A stretch of 64,000 nucleotides of DNA. Origin: Brevundimonas sp. SL130. Its GTDB lineage: Bacteria > Pseudomonadota > Alphaproteobacteria > Caulobacterales > Caulobacteraceae. Positions within the stretch are counted from its first letter, which is position 1, and each line of letters opens with the position of its first letter. Location of the stretch: contig NZ_CP113064.1 in assembly GCF_026625805.1 (NCBI RefSeq), positions 248,001 through 312,000 on the forward strand, read 5' to 3'. A program made the position numbers and the translations under genes. The notes under the pieces are model-generated. The model searched no databases. It saw nothing but the letters and a program-made list of their open reading frames with translations, and was not told the DNA's origin. This document shows, one piece after another, positions 37,421 to 46,130 of this stretch.

Positions 37421-38386
37421 ATGAACTTCGATTTCGACGCCCAGGCCACCGCCGCCCTGTTCGACAGCACCGGCGCCGTCTTCGCCCTTGGCGACGGCTC
37501 GGTCCGGTTCGCCGACGGCGCGACGGTCCAGGCCCATGACGGCGCCGTGCTCTGCGCCGCCGTCCATCCGACCGGCGACGGGATCGTCACCGGCGGCGAC
37601 GACGGCCAGGTGGTCTGGAGCCGCCGCGGCGCCGAACCAGCGGTCCTGGCCACGGCGAAGAACCAGTGGATCGACTCCCTCGACGCCTCGCCCGCCTCGG
37701 GCCTGATCGCCTTCTCCTGGGGCCGCACCCTGTCGGTGATCGACCCCAAGGACGCAGCCTTCCGCCGCGACTTCCAGCACGAGCGCACCGTTTCCGGCGC
37801 CGCCTTCGACCCCAAGGGCCGGCGCATCGCCGCCTCGACCTACGGCGGCGCGGCGCTGTGGTACGCCCGGATCGAGAAGCAGCAACCGGTCAAACTGGCC
37901 TGGGCAGGGTCCCACACCGCCGTCGCCTTCTCCCCTGACGGGGCCTTCGTGGTCACCACCATGCAGGACAGTCAGCTGCACGGCTGGCGGCTGAAGGACG
38001 CCAAGAACCTGCGCATGGGCGGTTATCCGTCCAAGGTCCGGTCGCTGGCCTTCCTCGCCAATGGACAGCTGTTGGCCACCTCGGGCGCTCAGGGCGCGGT
38101 CCTTTGGCCCTTCATCGGCGCGAACGGCCCGATGGGGCGCGAGGCGACCGAGATCGGCTATGACGATACGACCCTGGTCAATCTGGTCTCGGCCCGCACC
38201 GGACACGGCCTGCTGGCCGCCGGCCTGACCGACGGCCGCGTCTGGGTCGCCCACCCGGCCGCCCAGGGCCTGAACTTCGTCAAGGCCGAGAAGGGGCCGT
38301 CCATCGTCGCCCTGTCCCTCAGCCCCGCCGCCGACCAGGTGGCCTGGGCCGACGAGGACGGCGCCGCCGGCGTGGCGATCCTGTAA
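37421..38386 (+). CDS. WD40 repeat protein
   Basis: This is a 321-aa beta-propeller protein with no signal peptide. Repeats of about 40 residues carry motifs such as HDGAVLCAAVHPTGDGIVTGG, ERTVSGAAFDPKGRRIAAST, AWAGSHTAVAFSPDGAFVVT and KVRSLAFLANGQLLATSG, about seven blades in all. It is likely a scaffold for protein binding; partner unknown. The stop TAA shares its last A with the ATG of mtgA (TAATG), so the two are one transcript, which hints at an envelope-related role. Confidence 0.82.
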   Translation: MNFDFDAQATAALFDSTGAVFALGDGSVRFADGATVQAHDGAVLCAAVHPTGDGIVTGGDDGQVVWSRRGAEPAVLATAKNQWIDSLDASPASGLIAFSWGRTLSVIDPKDAAFRRDFQHERTVSGAAFDPKGRRIAASTYGGAALWYARIEKQQPVKLAWAGSHTAVAFSPDGAFVVTTMQDSQLHGWRLKDAKNLRMGGYPSKVRSLAFLANGQLLATSGAQGAVLWPFIGANGPMGREATEIGYDDTTLVNLVSARTGHGLLAAGLTDGRVWVAHPAAQGLNFVKAEKGPSIVALSLSPAADQVAWADEDGAAGVAIL

Positions 38387-39078
38387 TGGCGCGCGGGCGG
38401 AAAAAGCCAGGGTTCCGGGCGGCGCTGATCGCCCTGGCGGTCCTGACCCTGCTGCCGATCGGCGGCGTGCTGATCGTCGCCGTCCTGCCGCCCGCCCCGA
38501 CCATATTGATGCTGCGCCAGGCCGTGCGTGGCGAGGGGTTGGATTATCAATGGCGCGGTCTGAACGACATTTCGCCCAATCTGGTCAACGCCGCCATCGC
38601 CGCCGAGGACGCCCGCTTCTGCAGCCACCACGGCTTCGACATCGAGGCGATCCAGAAGGCGCTGGATCATAACGCCGAGGGCGGCCGCATCCGCGGCGGC
38701 TCGACCATCAGCCAGCAGACGGCCAAGAACGTCTTCCTGTGGCCGGGGCGCGACTGGGTCCGCAAGGGATTCGAGGCGGGCTACACCGTCCTGATCGAGA
38801 CCGTCTGGTCCAAGCGCCGGATCATGGAGGTCTATCTGAACGTGGTCGAATGGGCGCCCGGCGTCTATGGCGCCCAGGCGGCCGCCCAGCACTGGTTCGG
38901 CAAGGACGCCGCCGACCTGACCCCGCGCGAGGCGTCGCGTCTCGCCGCCATCCTGCCCGCCCCGCGTCGCTACAAGGCCGCTGCGCCCGGTCCCTATGTC
39001 CGCCGCCGCGCCTCACGCATCCAGGCGGCCATGGGCACGGTCCGCGGACAGGGGCTCAACACCTGTGTGTTGCAATAG
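38386..39078 (+). CDS. mtgA: Monofunctional peptidoglycan transglycosylase
   Basis: This 230-aa protein has an N-terminal membrane anchor (residues 8-35) and the GT51 domain. The catalytic glutamate is in IAAEDARFCSHHGFD, followed by RGGSTISQQTAKNVFLW, the second catalytic region KRRIMEVYLNVVEWAPGVYG and LTPREASRLAAILPAPRRY. It polymerises glycan strands from lipid II at the periplasmic face and has no transpeptidase domain, as expected for MtgA. Start overlaps the WD40 gene stop. Confidence 0.95.
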   Translation: MARGRKKPGFRAALIALAVLTLLPIGGVLIVAVLPPAPTILMLRQAVRGEGLDYQWRGLNDISPNLVNAAIAAEDARFCSHHGFDIEAIQKALDHNAEGGRIRGGSTISQQTAKNVFLWPGRDWVRKGFEAGYTVLIETVWSKRRIMEVYLNVVEWAPGVYGAQAAAQHWFGKDAADLTPREASRLAAILPAPRRYKAAAPGPYVRRRASRIQAAMGTVRGQGLNTCVLQ

Positions 39079-39205
39079 GCGCTGGCCTCACCCCGCCGCT
39101 CGGCGTCGTCCGCGCCGTTAACCTGAGGCTTGAGGCTTCTCTTAACCGTATGACGGCATTGTACCGTTCCACGGGCCGGGTGCGCCCGGCAGGGAAGCGA
39201 CGAAC

Positions 39206-40876
39206 TTGGCCTCTCCATTGATCCGTCGGGCGGTCCGCCGCCTCTTCAGCCTCGTCTCGCGCCTGGGCCACGACCGGCGCGGCAATGTGGCGATGATCTT
39301 CGCTTTCAGCCTGCCGATCATCGCCATGCTGGCGCTGGGCGGCATTGATCTGCACCGCGTGACGACGGCCCGGTCCCAGTTCCAGGACGCCCTGGACGCC
39401 GCCACCCTGTCTGCGGCCCGGTCGTCCTATACGGACCCCGACGACCTGAAGACCGTCACCCTGATCACGCTGCGGGCCAATCTGGAGAATACCGAGATCG
39501 AGCCGATCCAGGACTCTGATGTCACTGTCGTGATGGACGGCACGACCGTCGTGGTCTCCAACGCGGTCGGCCGGGTGAAGACCCTGGTCGCCAACATCGT
39601 CCTGCCGCCCTATGGGCAGCTGCTCGACGACACTATTCCCGTCAATGTCCATTCCGAGGTCAACCGGTCGGCCAAGAATCTTGAAGTGGCCATGGTGCTG
39701 GACATCACCGGCTCGATGGACGGGACCGATATCGCCAATCTGAAGACCGCCGCCCTCAAGATGGTCGATATCGTCGTCAAGGACGTCCAGACCCCCTACA
39801 CCTCGCGGATGTCCGTCGTCCCCTATTCGATGGGCGTCTACTTGGAATCGCGCGCCGCCGCCGCGCGGGGGCCTGTGGCGGCCGGCAAGACCATCACAGC
39901 CGTAACCAAGACCTGCACGCCGACCAGCAAGCCGACCAGTTGCACCATTACGGTGACGGCGGCGAACCATGGTTTCGTCGTCAATGACCGCGTTGTCGTT
40001 ACCGGCGTGTCCGGCATGGCGGTCAACAGCGCCACCAAGACGACCCGCAGCTCGACCAACACGGCCTTCACCGTGACGGCGCGCACGACCGACACCTTCA
40101 GCTATGTGATCAGCAGCAATATCTCGGGAAGCTATTCCGGCAACGGGACGGCCTATTGCACCGTCGCGGGCTGCCAGTATCTCGCCTACACCAATGCGGC
40201 AGGCAGTACGTCCGTTCATGAGATCAGCAACTGCGTGACAGAGCGGATCGGATCCGCCGCCTATACCGACGCCTCTCCTGCGTCGGCCTATGTGGGCCGC
40301 AACTATTCCAGCACCAATGAAAACACCTGCCTCACCGTCGGCGTTCAGCCCCTGACCAGCGATCGCGACAGCCTAAAGTCCATCATCAACAGTCTGGCGG
40401 CGGGCGGCTCGACCGCCGGCCATATCGGCACGGCCTGGGGCTGGTACACGGTGGCGCCCAACTTCAACAGCCTGTGGCCCTCGGCCTCGGCCGCAAACGA
40501 CTATGATGAGTTCAAGACGATCAAGGCCGTGGTCCTGATGACCGACGGCGACTTCAACACCCCCTATTACAGCGGGGTGATCGCCAAGGACTCCCTGTCG
40601 GGCTCCTATAGTCAGAATGATGTTCGCATCAACCAGAACGCCAGCAACGGATCCTCGGCCTCCCAGGCGCCGAAGCTCTGCACCGCCATGAAGGCCAAGG
40701 GAGTCGTCGTCTACACCGTGGGCTTCTCGATCACCGCCAACAGCGCGGCTGCGACCCTGTTGTCAGGCTGCGCCTCCTCGTCCGACAAGGCCTATCTGGC
40801 CAATAGCGGAACGGCCCTGGTCGCCGCCTTCGAAGCCATCGGTCGCGACATCACCCAGCTGCGGATCGCGCGCTGA
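39206..40876 (+). CDS. TadG-like pilus assembly protein with von Willebrand A domain and an inserted beta domain
   Basis: This 556-aa protein starts at TTG 39206. The N-terminus has the TadE/TadG anchor (RRGNVAMIFAFSLPIIAMLA, then LGGIDL) typical of tad/flp pilus loci. A VWA domain begins near residue 160 with the MIDAS motif DITGSMDG and resumes near residue 400 with VVLMTDGDFN. Between them, residues about 225-310 hold a Thr-rich beta domain (AANHGFVVNDRVVVTGVSG, TFSYVISS) that looks like an FCCH-type insertion. Many Thr/Ser/Asn codons give it a distinct composition. No other tad gene is nearby, so a role in pilus assembly is inferred from family only. Confidence 0.82.
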   Translation: MASPLIRRAVRRLFSLVSRLGHDRRGNVAMIFAFSLPIIAMLALGGIDLHRVTTARSQFQDALDAATLSAARSSYTDPDDLKTVTLITLRANLENTEIEPIQDSDVTVVMDGTTVVVSNAVGRVKTLVANIVLPPYGQLLDDTIPVNVHSEVNRSAKNLEVAMVLDITGSMDGTDIANLKTAALKMVDIVVKDVQTPYTSRMSVVPYSMGVYLESRAAAARGPVAAGKTITAVTKTCTPTSKPTSCTITVTAANHGFVVNDRVVVTGVSGMAVNSATKTTRSSTNTAFTVTARTTDTFSYVISSNISGSYSGNGTAYCTVAGCQYLAYTNAAGSTSVHEISNCVTERIGSAAYTDASPASAYVGRNYSSTNENTCLTVGVQPLTSDRDSLKSIINSLAAGGSTAGHIGTAWGWYTVAPNFNSLWPSASAANDYDEFKTIKAVVLMTDGDFNTPYYSGVIAKDSLSGSYSQNDVRINQNASNGSSASQAPKLCTAMKAKGVVVYTVGFSITANSAAATLLSGCASSSDKAYLANSGTALVAAFEAIGRDITQLRIAR

Positions 40877-40894
40877 TCGGCGGGTCCGCCGCCG

Positions 40895-41860
40895 TCAGAG
40901 CAGGCGGATCTCCCGCAGACGTTCGGTCAGATAGGCCTCGGCCGTAATGGTCTTGCCGGCGTAACGATCGGGGTTTTCCGACGTCACGGCGCTGGGCAGG
41001 GTTTCGATCGGGAAGTCCGGGTTGAAGTGCAGGAAGAAGGGCGTCGAATAGCGGGCGAAGCCGCGCCGTTCCGGCGCCGGATTGACGACCCGGTGGGTCG
41101 TCGACGGCAGGACGTGATTGGTCAGCCGTTGCAGCATGTCGCCGATATTGATCACCAGGGCGCCCGGCGGCGGCGCGATGTCCAGCCAGGTTCCGTCCTT
41201 CTCCTTCAACTGCAGCCCGGCCTCCTCCGCCCCCAGCAGCAGGGTGATGACATTGATGTCCTCATGCGCTCCGGCGCGAACGCCCGGCGCATCCGCCGGC
41301 ACCGGCGGATAGTGCAGCAGCCGCAGCACGCTATTGCCCATCTCGACCTTGTCGTCGAAATAGCCGTCGTCGAGGTTCAGATAGCGGGCGATGGCCCGCA
41401 GGATCTTGCGGCCCAGGGCGTCCAGATCCTCATACATGCCATAGACATGGGCCTTGAAGTCCGGGGTTTCCGTCGGCCACAGGTTGTCGCGCATGAACTG
41501 GCGGTACGGATGGTCCTGCGGCAGTTCGCGGCCGACGTGCCAGAATTCCTTCAGATCGACCGTGGCGGCGCCCTTGGCCGCCTCGACGCCGAACGGGGTC
41601 AGGCCGCGCGCACCGCCGGTGCCGGGCTGGTGGTATTGACGTTTTACGTCTTCGGGCAGGGCGAAGAAGGTCTTTGCATCATGGATCGCGGCGGCGATCC
41701 GGGCCTCGTCCAGCCCATGGTCCGCCACGACGGCGAAGCCGAACCGGGCGAAGGACGCGCCCAGAGCGTCGCTGAAACCCTGGAAGTCCGTATCATAGCC
41801 TGTCATCGAAACCGGCGTGATGGCGCGCGGGGCGTCGGTCTGGGTTTCGGTCGAGCTCAC
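40895..41860 (-). CDS. 2-oxoglutarate/Fe(II)-dependent dioxygenase, isopenicillin N synthase family
   Basis: This 321-aa protein has an N-terminal DIOX_N domain (ASFARFGFAVVADHGLDEARI) and the double-stranded beta-helix core. Its iron ligands are H and D in AHEDINVITLL and a distal H in STTHRVVNP; the oxoglutarate-binding Arg and Ser are in RRGFARYSTPFF. These complete the facial triad. Members hydroxylate small molecules or make ethylene-type products; the substrate here is unknown. It is a single gene, convergent with the TadG-like gene. Confidence 0.9.
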   Translation of the reverse strand: MSSTETQTDAPRAITPVSMTGYDTDFQGFSDALGASFARFGFAVVADHGLDEARIAAAIHDAKTFFALPEDVKRQYHQPGTGGARGLTPFGVEAAKGAATVDLKEFWHVGRELPQDHPYRQFMRDNLWPTETPDFKAHVYGMYEDLDALGRKILRAIARYLNLDDGYFDDKVEMGNSVLRLLHYPPVPADAPGVRAGAHEDINVITLLLGAEEAGLQLKEKDGTWLDIAPPPGALVINIGDMLQRLTNHVLPSTTHRVVNPAPERRGFARYSTPFFLHFNPDFPIETLPSAVTSENPDRYAGKTITAEAYLTERLREIRLL

Positions 41861-42047
41861 GGACGGTTCTCCTTCGGGCGGTATGCGGCGGCTTCATACG
41901 CCTATTCCCCGTTTATGTCAGTCGGGGCGGATTGTCCCGGAGAGGCGCTCCATCCTTAGCGGCGACGCGTTCATCTATGGTACAGCTGGGAACCTAGACA
42001 GTAAGCGAGCGTTTTTGCGCCAGACTTCAATTCGGAAGGACCACTCC

Positions 42048-42722
42048 ATGCGCGCCAAGATTTTTGTCGCCAGCGTTTCCATCGCGGCCCTGCTCGGGAC
42101 CGCCGCCTGCACCACCACCGACCCCTATAGCTCGACGCCCACCCGTAACAACACGGGAACGGGCGCGATCGCCGGCGCCCTGGGCGGCGCCCTGCTGGGC
42201 TATCTGACCAACACCTCGAACGGCGAGCAGGGCCGCAAGAACGCCCTCATCGGCGCCGGCATTGGCGCCCTGGGCGGCGCCGCTGTGGGCCAATATATGG
42301 ACCGTCAGCAGCGCGCCATGGAGGCTGAACTGTCGGGCAGCGGCGTCGGCGTGGCGCGTCAGGGCGACAACCTCGTTCTGCGCATGCCGTCCGATGTGAC
42401 CTTCGCCACCAACCAGTCGTCGATCGATCCGCGCTTCCTGCCGGTGTTGGACGACGTCTCACGGGTGCTGCAGGAATATGATCGCTCCACCATCGACATC
42501 GTCGGCCATACCGATTCTTCGGGCGGGGATGTCATCAACCAGCCCTTGTCGGAACGCCGCGCCGCCAGCGTCGCCTCCGAGCTGGTGCGTCGGGGCGTGA
42601 TCGCCGAGCGCCTGTATGTGGCGGGCGTCAGCTCCAGCCAACCGGTGGCGTCCAATGCGACGCCTGAAGGCAAGGCCCAGAACCGTCGGGTCGAAATCCT
42701 GATCCGGCCGTTCACGGGCTGA
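42048..42722 (+). CDS. OmpA-family peptidoglycan-binding lipoprotein with glycine zipper
   Basis: This 224-aa protein has a lipoprotein signal ending in the lipobox LGTAAC (acyl-Cys about residue 20). A glycine-zipper segment follows (GAIAGALGGALLGYLTN, GAGIGALGGAAVGQYMD), then an OmpA-like domain (residues 110-224) with DIVGHTDSSGG, NQPLSERRAASVASEL and QNRRVEILI. It should be anchored in the outer membrane and bind the peptide stem of peptidoglycan. GGAAGGA precedes ATG 42048. A terminator follows directly. Confidence 0.92.
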   Translation: MRAKIFVASVSIAALLGTAACTTTDPYSSTPTRNNTGTGAIAGALGGALLGYLTNTSNGEQGRKNALIGAGIGALGGAAVGQYMDRQQRAMEAELSGSGVGVARQGDNLVLRMPSDVTFATNQSSIDPRFLPVLDDVSRVLQEYDRSTIDIVGHTDSSGGDVINQPLSERRAASVASELVRRGVIAERLYVAGVSSSQPVASNATPEGKAQNRRVEILIRPFTG

Positions 42723-42747
42723 TCAGACCGAGCGCGAAGTTGAAGGG

Positions 42748-42775
42748 GGGCGGCGTCACGGACGCCGCCCTTTTT
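42748..42775 (+). terminator. Rho-independent terminator after OmpA-family lipoprotein gene
   Basis: The stem GGGCGGCGTC / GACGCCGCCC with a short ACG loop is followed by five T. Confidence 0.92.
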
Positions 42776-42853
42776 GCTGGGCGCACCGAACCGTGATTTG
42801 CGCCGGCTCGCGCCGTATGATTCCCCGGAGGGCGTGGCGGTGGGAGACGTTCG

Positions 42854-43024
42854 TTGGCGCCTGACGGTCCAGGGCTTGGGCAGGGTCTGAAGCTTGCGGG
42901 GATTGCGCTGGTCAGCGCCATCCTTGCGGCCACGCTCGTCGTCCTTGTCGGGGAGGCGCTTTTTCAACCCTCCCAGCCGACAGCACGCGATCCGCAGATC
43001 CAGCTGGTCTCCTCCACCGACTGA
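42854..43024 (+). CDS. Small single-pass membrane protein (56 aa)
   Basis: TTG 42854 has GGGAG 6 nt upstream. The product has a soluble N-terminus (APDGPGLGQG), one membrane helix (LAGIALVSAILAATLVVLVG) and a polar C-terminus (QPSQPTARDPQIQLVSSTD). The domain order and ribosome-binding site support a real small gene, though the function is unknown. It is bounded by terminators on both sides. Confidence 0.5.
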   Translation: MAPDGPGLGQGLKLAGIALVSAILAATLVVLVGEALFQPSQPTARDPQIQLVSSTD

Positions 43025-43076
43025 TTTTGTTCCCGCGCCCGAGGCGCTGGCGCCGATTACACGGAACAGCCAAGAA

Positions 43077-43106
43077 AAACGCCGCTTCCAGATGGAAGCG
43101 GCGTTT
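43077..43106 (-). terminator. Terminator of the OmpA-barrel gene
   Basis: A perfect 13-bp stem (AAACGCCGCTTCC / GGAAGCGGCGTTT) with an AGAT loop is followed on the minus strand by TTCTT, after the gene ending at 43171. Confidence 0.9.
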
Positions 43107-43170
43107 CAATCTTACGACAATCTTCTGACCTCAGGTCGGCCCGGGATCCGGGCCGACCCTTTGAACGGTC

Positions 43171-44337
43171 TTAGAAGTTGATGTCGATGGTGGCGCGACG
43201 GTTCAGCGGCTCACGCACGCCGTCAGCCGTGGCCTTGGCCAGGGCGGTTTCGCCCTTGCCGTCGAGGGCGATGACGCCGCCGTTGACGCCTTGCGAGACC
43301 AGGGCGTCCGCGACGGTGCGCGAACGACGGTTCGACAGGCCGAGGTTATAGGCGGCCGAACCCGAGGTGTCGGTGTAGCCGACGATCACGACGCGGGTCG
43401 CGGCGCCGGTCTTGGCGTAGCTGGCGGCCTGGGCGACGACCGAGCGGGCTTCAGCCGTCAGGTCGGAGCGATCCCAGTCGAAGTAGACCACGAACTGACG
43501 CGCGGCCGGCTTCTGAGCCACCGGCGGCGGGGGCGGCGGGGGCGGAGGAGGCGGCGGGGGCGGGGGCGGCGGGGGCGGCGGGGGCGGGGGAGCCGCTTCT
43601 TCGGCGCCGAAGCTGTAGCGCAGACCCAGGGTCACGGTGTGCGACTGATCGTAGTCGCCGTCCCATTCGCCGAACGAGGTGGCGCCGGCGCCCGTGCCGG
43701 CCGTGGTCGAAGCCCAAGTGGCGTCGCCGGTCAGATAGCGGTAGGTCAGGTCGATATTGGCGCGGTCGCTGATGGCCCAGGCCAGACCGGCGATCGCCTG
43801 AGCGGCGAACTCGGTCGAGCTGTCGTCGATGGCGAAGCTGGCGCCGCGGTTGGCGCGTAGAGCACCGACGGTTTCGGTGTTGACGTGGTTCACGCCTGCG
43901 CCGAGGCCGACGAAGGGACGGATGCCCCAGGCTTCATAGCCGAAGTCGTAGATGACATTGGCCATCAGGGTCGTCGACTCGATGTCGCCTTCCGGCGAGT
44001 TGCAGCCGCCGGTCGCCGGGGTGAGGTTGCACAAACCCTGGGTGCCCGACACGGCGCGCACGGTGCCGATGTCGCCCGAGCGGTAACCGCCTTCGAGTTC
44101 AACGCGCCAGCTGGGGTTGAAGCGATAGCCGAGACGGGCGAAGGCCGCCCAGCCGTCGTTCACTTCATAGTTCCAATTTGCGCCATTGGTCGACGACTCG
44201 GCATTGATGTCGTCGATGATGTGGTAGCCGGCGTCAACCGCGCCGTACCAGCCGTTCGGCTCGGCCGACGCAGCGCCAGCGGACAGGGCCAGAGCGGCCG
44301 CTGCGCTGGAGGCCAGCACGAAAGTCTTCATACGCAT
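43171..44337 (-). CDS. OmpA-type outer membrane protein: beta barrel, polyproline linker, peptidoglycan-binding domain
   Basis: This 388-aa protein has a signal peptide (cleavage after GAASA) and an eight-strand barrel (residues 27-235; strands such as GWYGAVDAGYHI and VTLGLRYSFG). A linker of about two dozen consecutive prolines follows, then the OmpA-like domain (QFVVYFDWDRSDLT, VIVGYTDTSGSAAYN, NRRSRTVADALV, NRRATIDINF). It links the outer membrane to the cell wall and is probably abundant. GGAGGG lies about 10 nt before ATG 44337; ATG 44331 is an alternative start. Upstream is a 244-bp gene-free space. Confidence 0.94.
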   Translation of the reverse strand: MRMKTFVLASSAAAALALSAGAASAEPNGWYGAVDAGYHIIDDINAESSTNGANWNYEVNDGWAAFARLGYRFNPSWRVELEGGYRSGDIGTVRAVSGTQGLCNLTPATGGCNSPEGDIESTTLMANVIYDFGYEAWGIRPFVGLGAGVNHVNTETVGALRANRGASFAIDDSSTEFAAQAIAGLAWAISDRANIDLTYRYLTGDATWASTTAGTGAGATSFGEWDGDYDQSHTVTLGLRYSFGAEEAAPPPPPPPPPPPPPPPPPPPPPPPVAQKPAARQFVVYFDWDRSDLTAEARSVVAQAASYAKTGAATRVVIVGYTDTSGSAAYNLGLSNRRSRTVADALVSQGVNGGVIALDGKGETALAKATADGVREPLNRRATIDINF

Positions 44338-44581
44338 AGGGGGTAGCCCTCCGCCTGTTTTAATCTAGGGCGGGTCTACCGCCTCACCCGATCTTATCAG
44401 CGTTGCCGTGGAAGGTCGAGGTGAAAACAGGGCGATTTAAGGCGCCGCAATCTCCACCGTGCTATTGATGCTACAGGTTAAATTGGCGACCTCGCCGCGA
44501 TTGGAACGATTTTAGGTCGTTTCCGGAGGACTTGCATTCGCCATGATGATCCACATCGGTGGATCGCAGCCTTCAGCCGGC

Positions 44582-45037
44582 CTAATGCGCGACGACCTGC
44601 ATCCCTAACCATTCCGCGACCAGCGCCGGCTTATCTGCGCCCTCGATTTCCACCGTCAGCTCTTGCTTCAGCAGCCAGCGCCCGCCCCCCTTGTCCTCGG
44701 CCGACAATAGCCGAAACCGGCCCCGCACGCGCGATCCAGCCCGCACGGGGGCCAGGAATCTCAGCTTGTCGAACCCGTAGTTGATCCCCATCGTCAGGCC
44801 GTCCAGCGGCGCGACGGCGTCATAGCTCATGGCCGAGGCCAGGCTGAGGGTGAGGAAGCCATGGGCGATGGTTCCGCCGAAGGGCGTGGCCTTGGCCGCC
44901 TCCGGATCGACATGGATGAATTGCCGATCCTCAGTGCAGTCGGCGAAGGCGTCGATCCGCGCCTGGCTGACCTCGAACCATCGCGAGACGCCGATCTCCT
45001 GCCCGATCAGGCCCTGGAGTTCCTGTGGCTTCGTCAT
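44582..45037 (-). CDS. MaoC-family (R)-specific enoyl-CoA hydratase-like protein
   Basis: This 151-aa hot-dog fold protein carries the hydratase 2 motif FIHVDPEAAKATPFGGTIAH, in which the catalytic Asp and His are present. GFLTLSLASAM follows. Members hydrate trans-2-enoyl-CoA and can supply (R)-3-hydroxyacyl-CoA for PHA. The gene is 55 bp downstream of the threonine/serine dehydratase gene on the same strand and may be co-transcribed. Substrate unknown. Confidence 0.9.
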   Translation of the reverse strand: MTKPQELQGLIGQEIGVSRWFEVSQARIDAFADCTEDRQFIHVDPEAAKATPFGGTIAHGFLTLSLASAMSYDAVAPLDGLTMGINYGFDKLRFLAPVRAGSRVRGRFRLLSAEDKGGGRWLLKQELTVEIEGADKPALVAEWLGMQVVAH

Positions 45038-45092
45038 TCCATTGCTCCCTTTTCCGCGAAGCCTGACCCAGGCTTAGGGGGAAGGAAAGGGG

Positions 45093-46073
45093 TCACGCGT
45101 CGAAACGACCCTCGATGATCTCGGCGTACAGGCCCGGATCGACATTGCCGCCGGACAGGATCAGGCCCGTGGTCACGCCTGCGCTCTCGGCCTTTCCGGC
45201 CAGCAGAGCCGCCAGCGACACCGCTCCGCCCGGCTCCACCACAAGCTTCAGATGGCGGAAGGCGAACCGCACCGCCTCGGCCACCTCGGCGTCGGACACT
45301 GTGACGGCGCCGGCCAGCCGCTTGTTGATCGGCCAGGTCAGGACGCCGGGCATGGGGCTCATCAGGGCGTCGCAGATCGAGGGCGCGCCCTGGGGGTGGC
45401 CGACCCTTTCCCCGGCCGCCAGCGACCGGGCCGTATCGTCATAGGCCTCGGGCTCGACCACCAGGACGCGGGTCTGCGGGCTGCGCTCGGCCATGACCAG
45501 ATTGATTCCGGCCATCAGCCCCCCGCCCGAGGCGCCGCACAGCAGCTGGTCCATCGGCGCATCGGCCTGGTCCAGCATCTCCAGCGCCGTCGTCCCCTGG
45601 CCCTCGATGATGAAGGGGTCGTCGAACGGCGGCACGAGGACGCACCCCCGCTCGGCGGCGATGGCGGCGCCGATCGCTTCGCGGCTTTCGGTCCAGCGAT
45701 CATAGAGCCGCACCTCGCCGCCGAAGCCGATCACCCCCTCGACCTTCACCTTCGGCGAGTCCGACGGCATGACGATGATCGCCGGCGTTCCCACCAGGGC
45801 CGCCGCCGCCGCCACGCCCTGGGCATGATTGCCGGACGAGAAGGCTACGACCCCGCGCGCCTTCTCCTCGGCGCTCAGCCGGCTGATCCGGTTATAGGCG
45901 CCGCGAAACTTGAAGGCCCCGGCCCGCTGGAGGTTTTCCGCCTTCATCAGAACCCGGCCGCCGACCACGGCGTTCAGGGCCGGGCTCTCGATCAGGGGCG
46001 TGCGGACGGCGACGCCGTCGATCTGGCGGGCGGCGTCGAGGACGCCTTCATAGCTGGGCAGGTGCGTCGTCAT
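45093..46073 (-). CDS. PLP-dependent threonine/serine dehydratase
   Basis: This 326-aa fold-type II enzyme has the PLP lysine in GAFKFRGAYNRIS and the Asn loop in FSSGNHAQGVAAAA. The phosphate-binding glycine loop is CGASGGGLMAGI, and the C-terminal serine-type motif is GLILSGGNVD. There is no ACT regulatory domain, so it is a catabolic dehydratase or serine racemase/hydroxyaspartate ammonia-lyase rather than the biosynthetic IlvA. Divergent from glpK. Confidence 0.9.
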   Translation of the reverse strand: MTTHLPSYEGVLDAARQIDGVAVRTPLIESPALNAVVGGRVLMKAENLQRAGAFKFRGAYNRISRLSAEEKARGVVAFSSGNHAQGVAAAAALVGTPAIIVMPSDSPKVKVEGVIGFGGEVRLYDRWTESREAIGAAIAAERGCVLVPPFDDPFIIEGQGTTALEMLDQADAPMDQLLCGASGGGLMAGINLVMAERSPQTRVLVVEPEAYDDTARSLAAGERVGHPQGAPSICDALMSPMPGVLTWPINKRLAGAVTVSDAEVAEAVRFAFRHLKLVVEPGGAVSLAALLAGKAESAGVTTGLILSGGNVDPGLYAEIIEGRFDA

Positions 46074-46130
46074 ATGCTCCCTTTAGCCCGAGCCGCAGCC
46101 GTCGCCCAAGACGGCGCAGGAGAGAAATAG

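Noticed and set aside
39118-39145. Two TTAACC words as a CtrA binding site
   Set aside because: The spacing between TTAA words is 20 bp, not the 7 bp of CtrA boxes.
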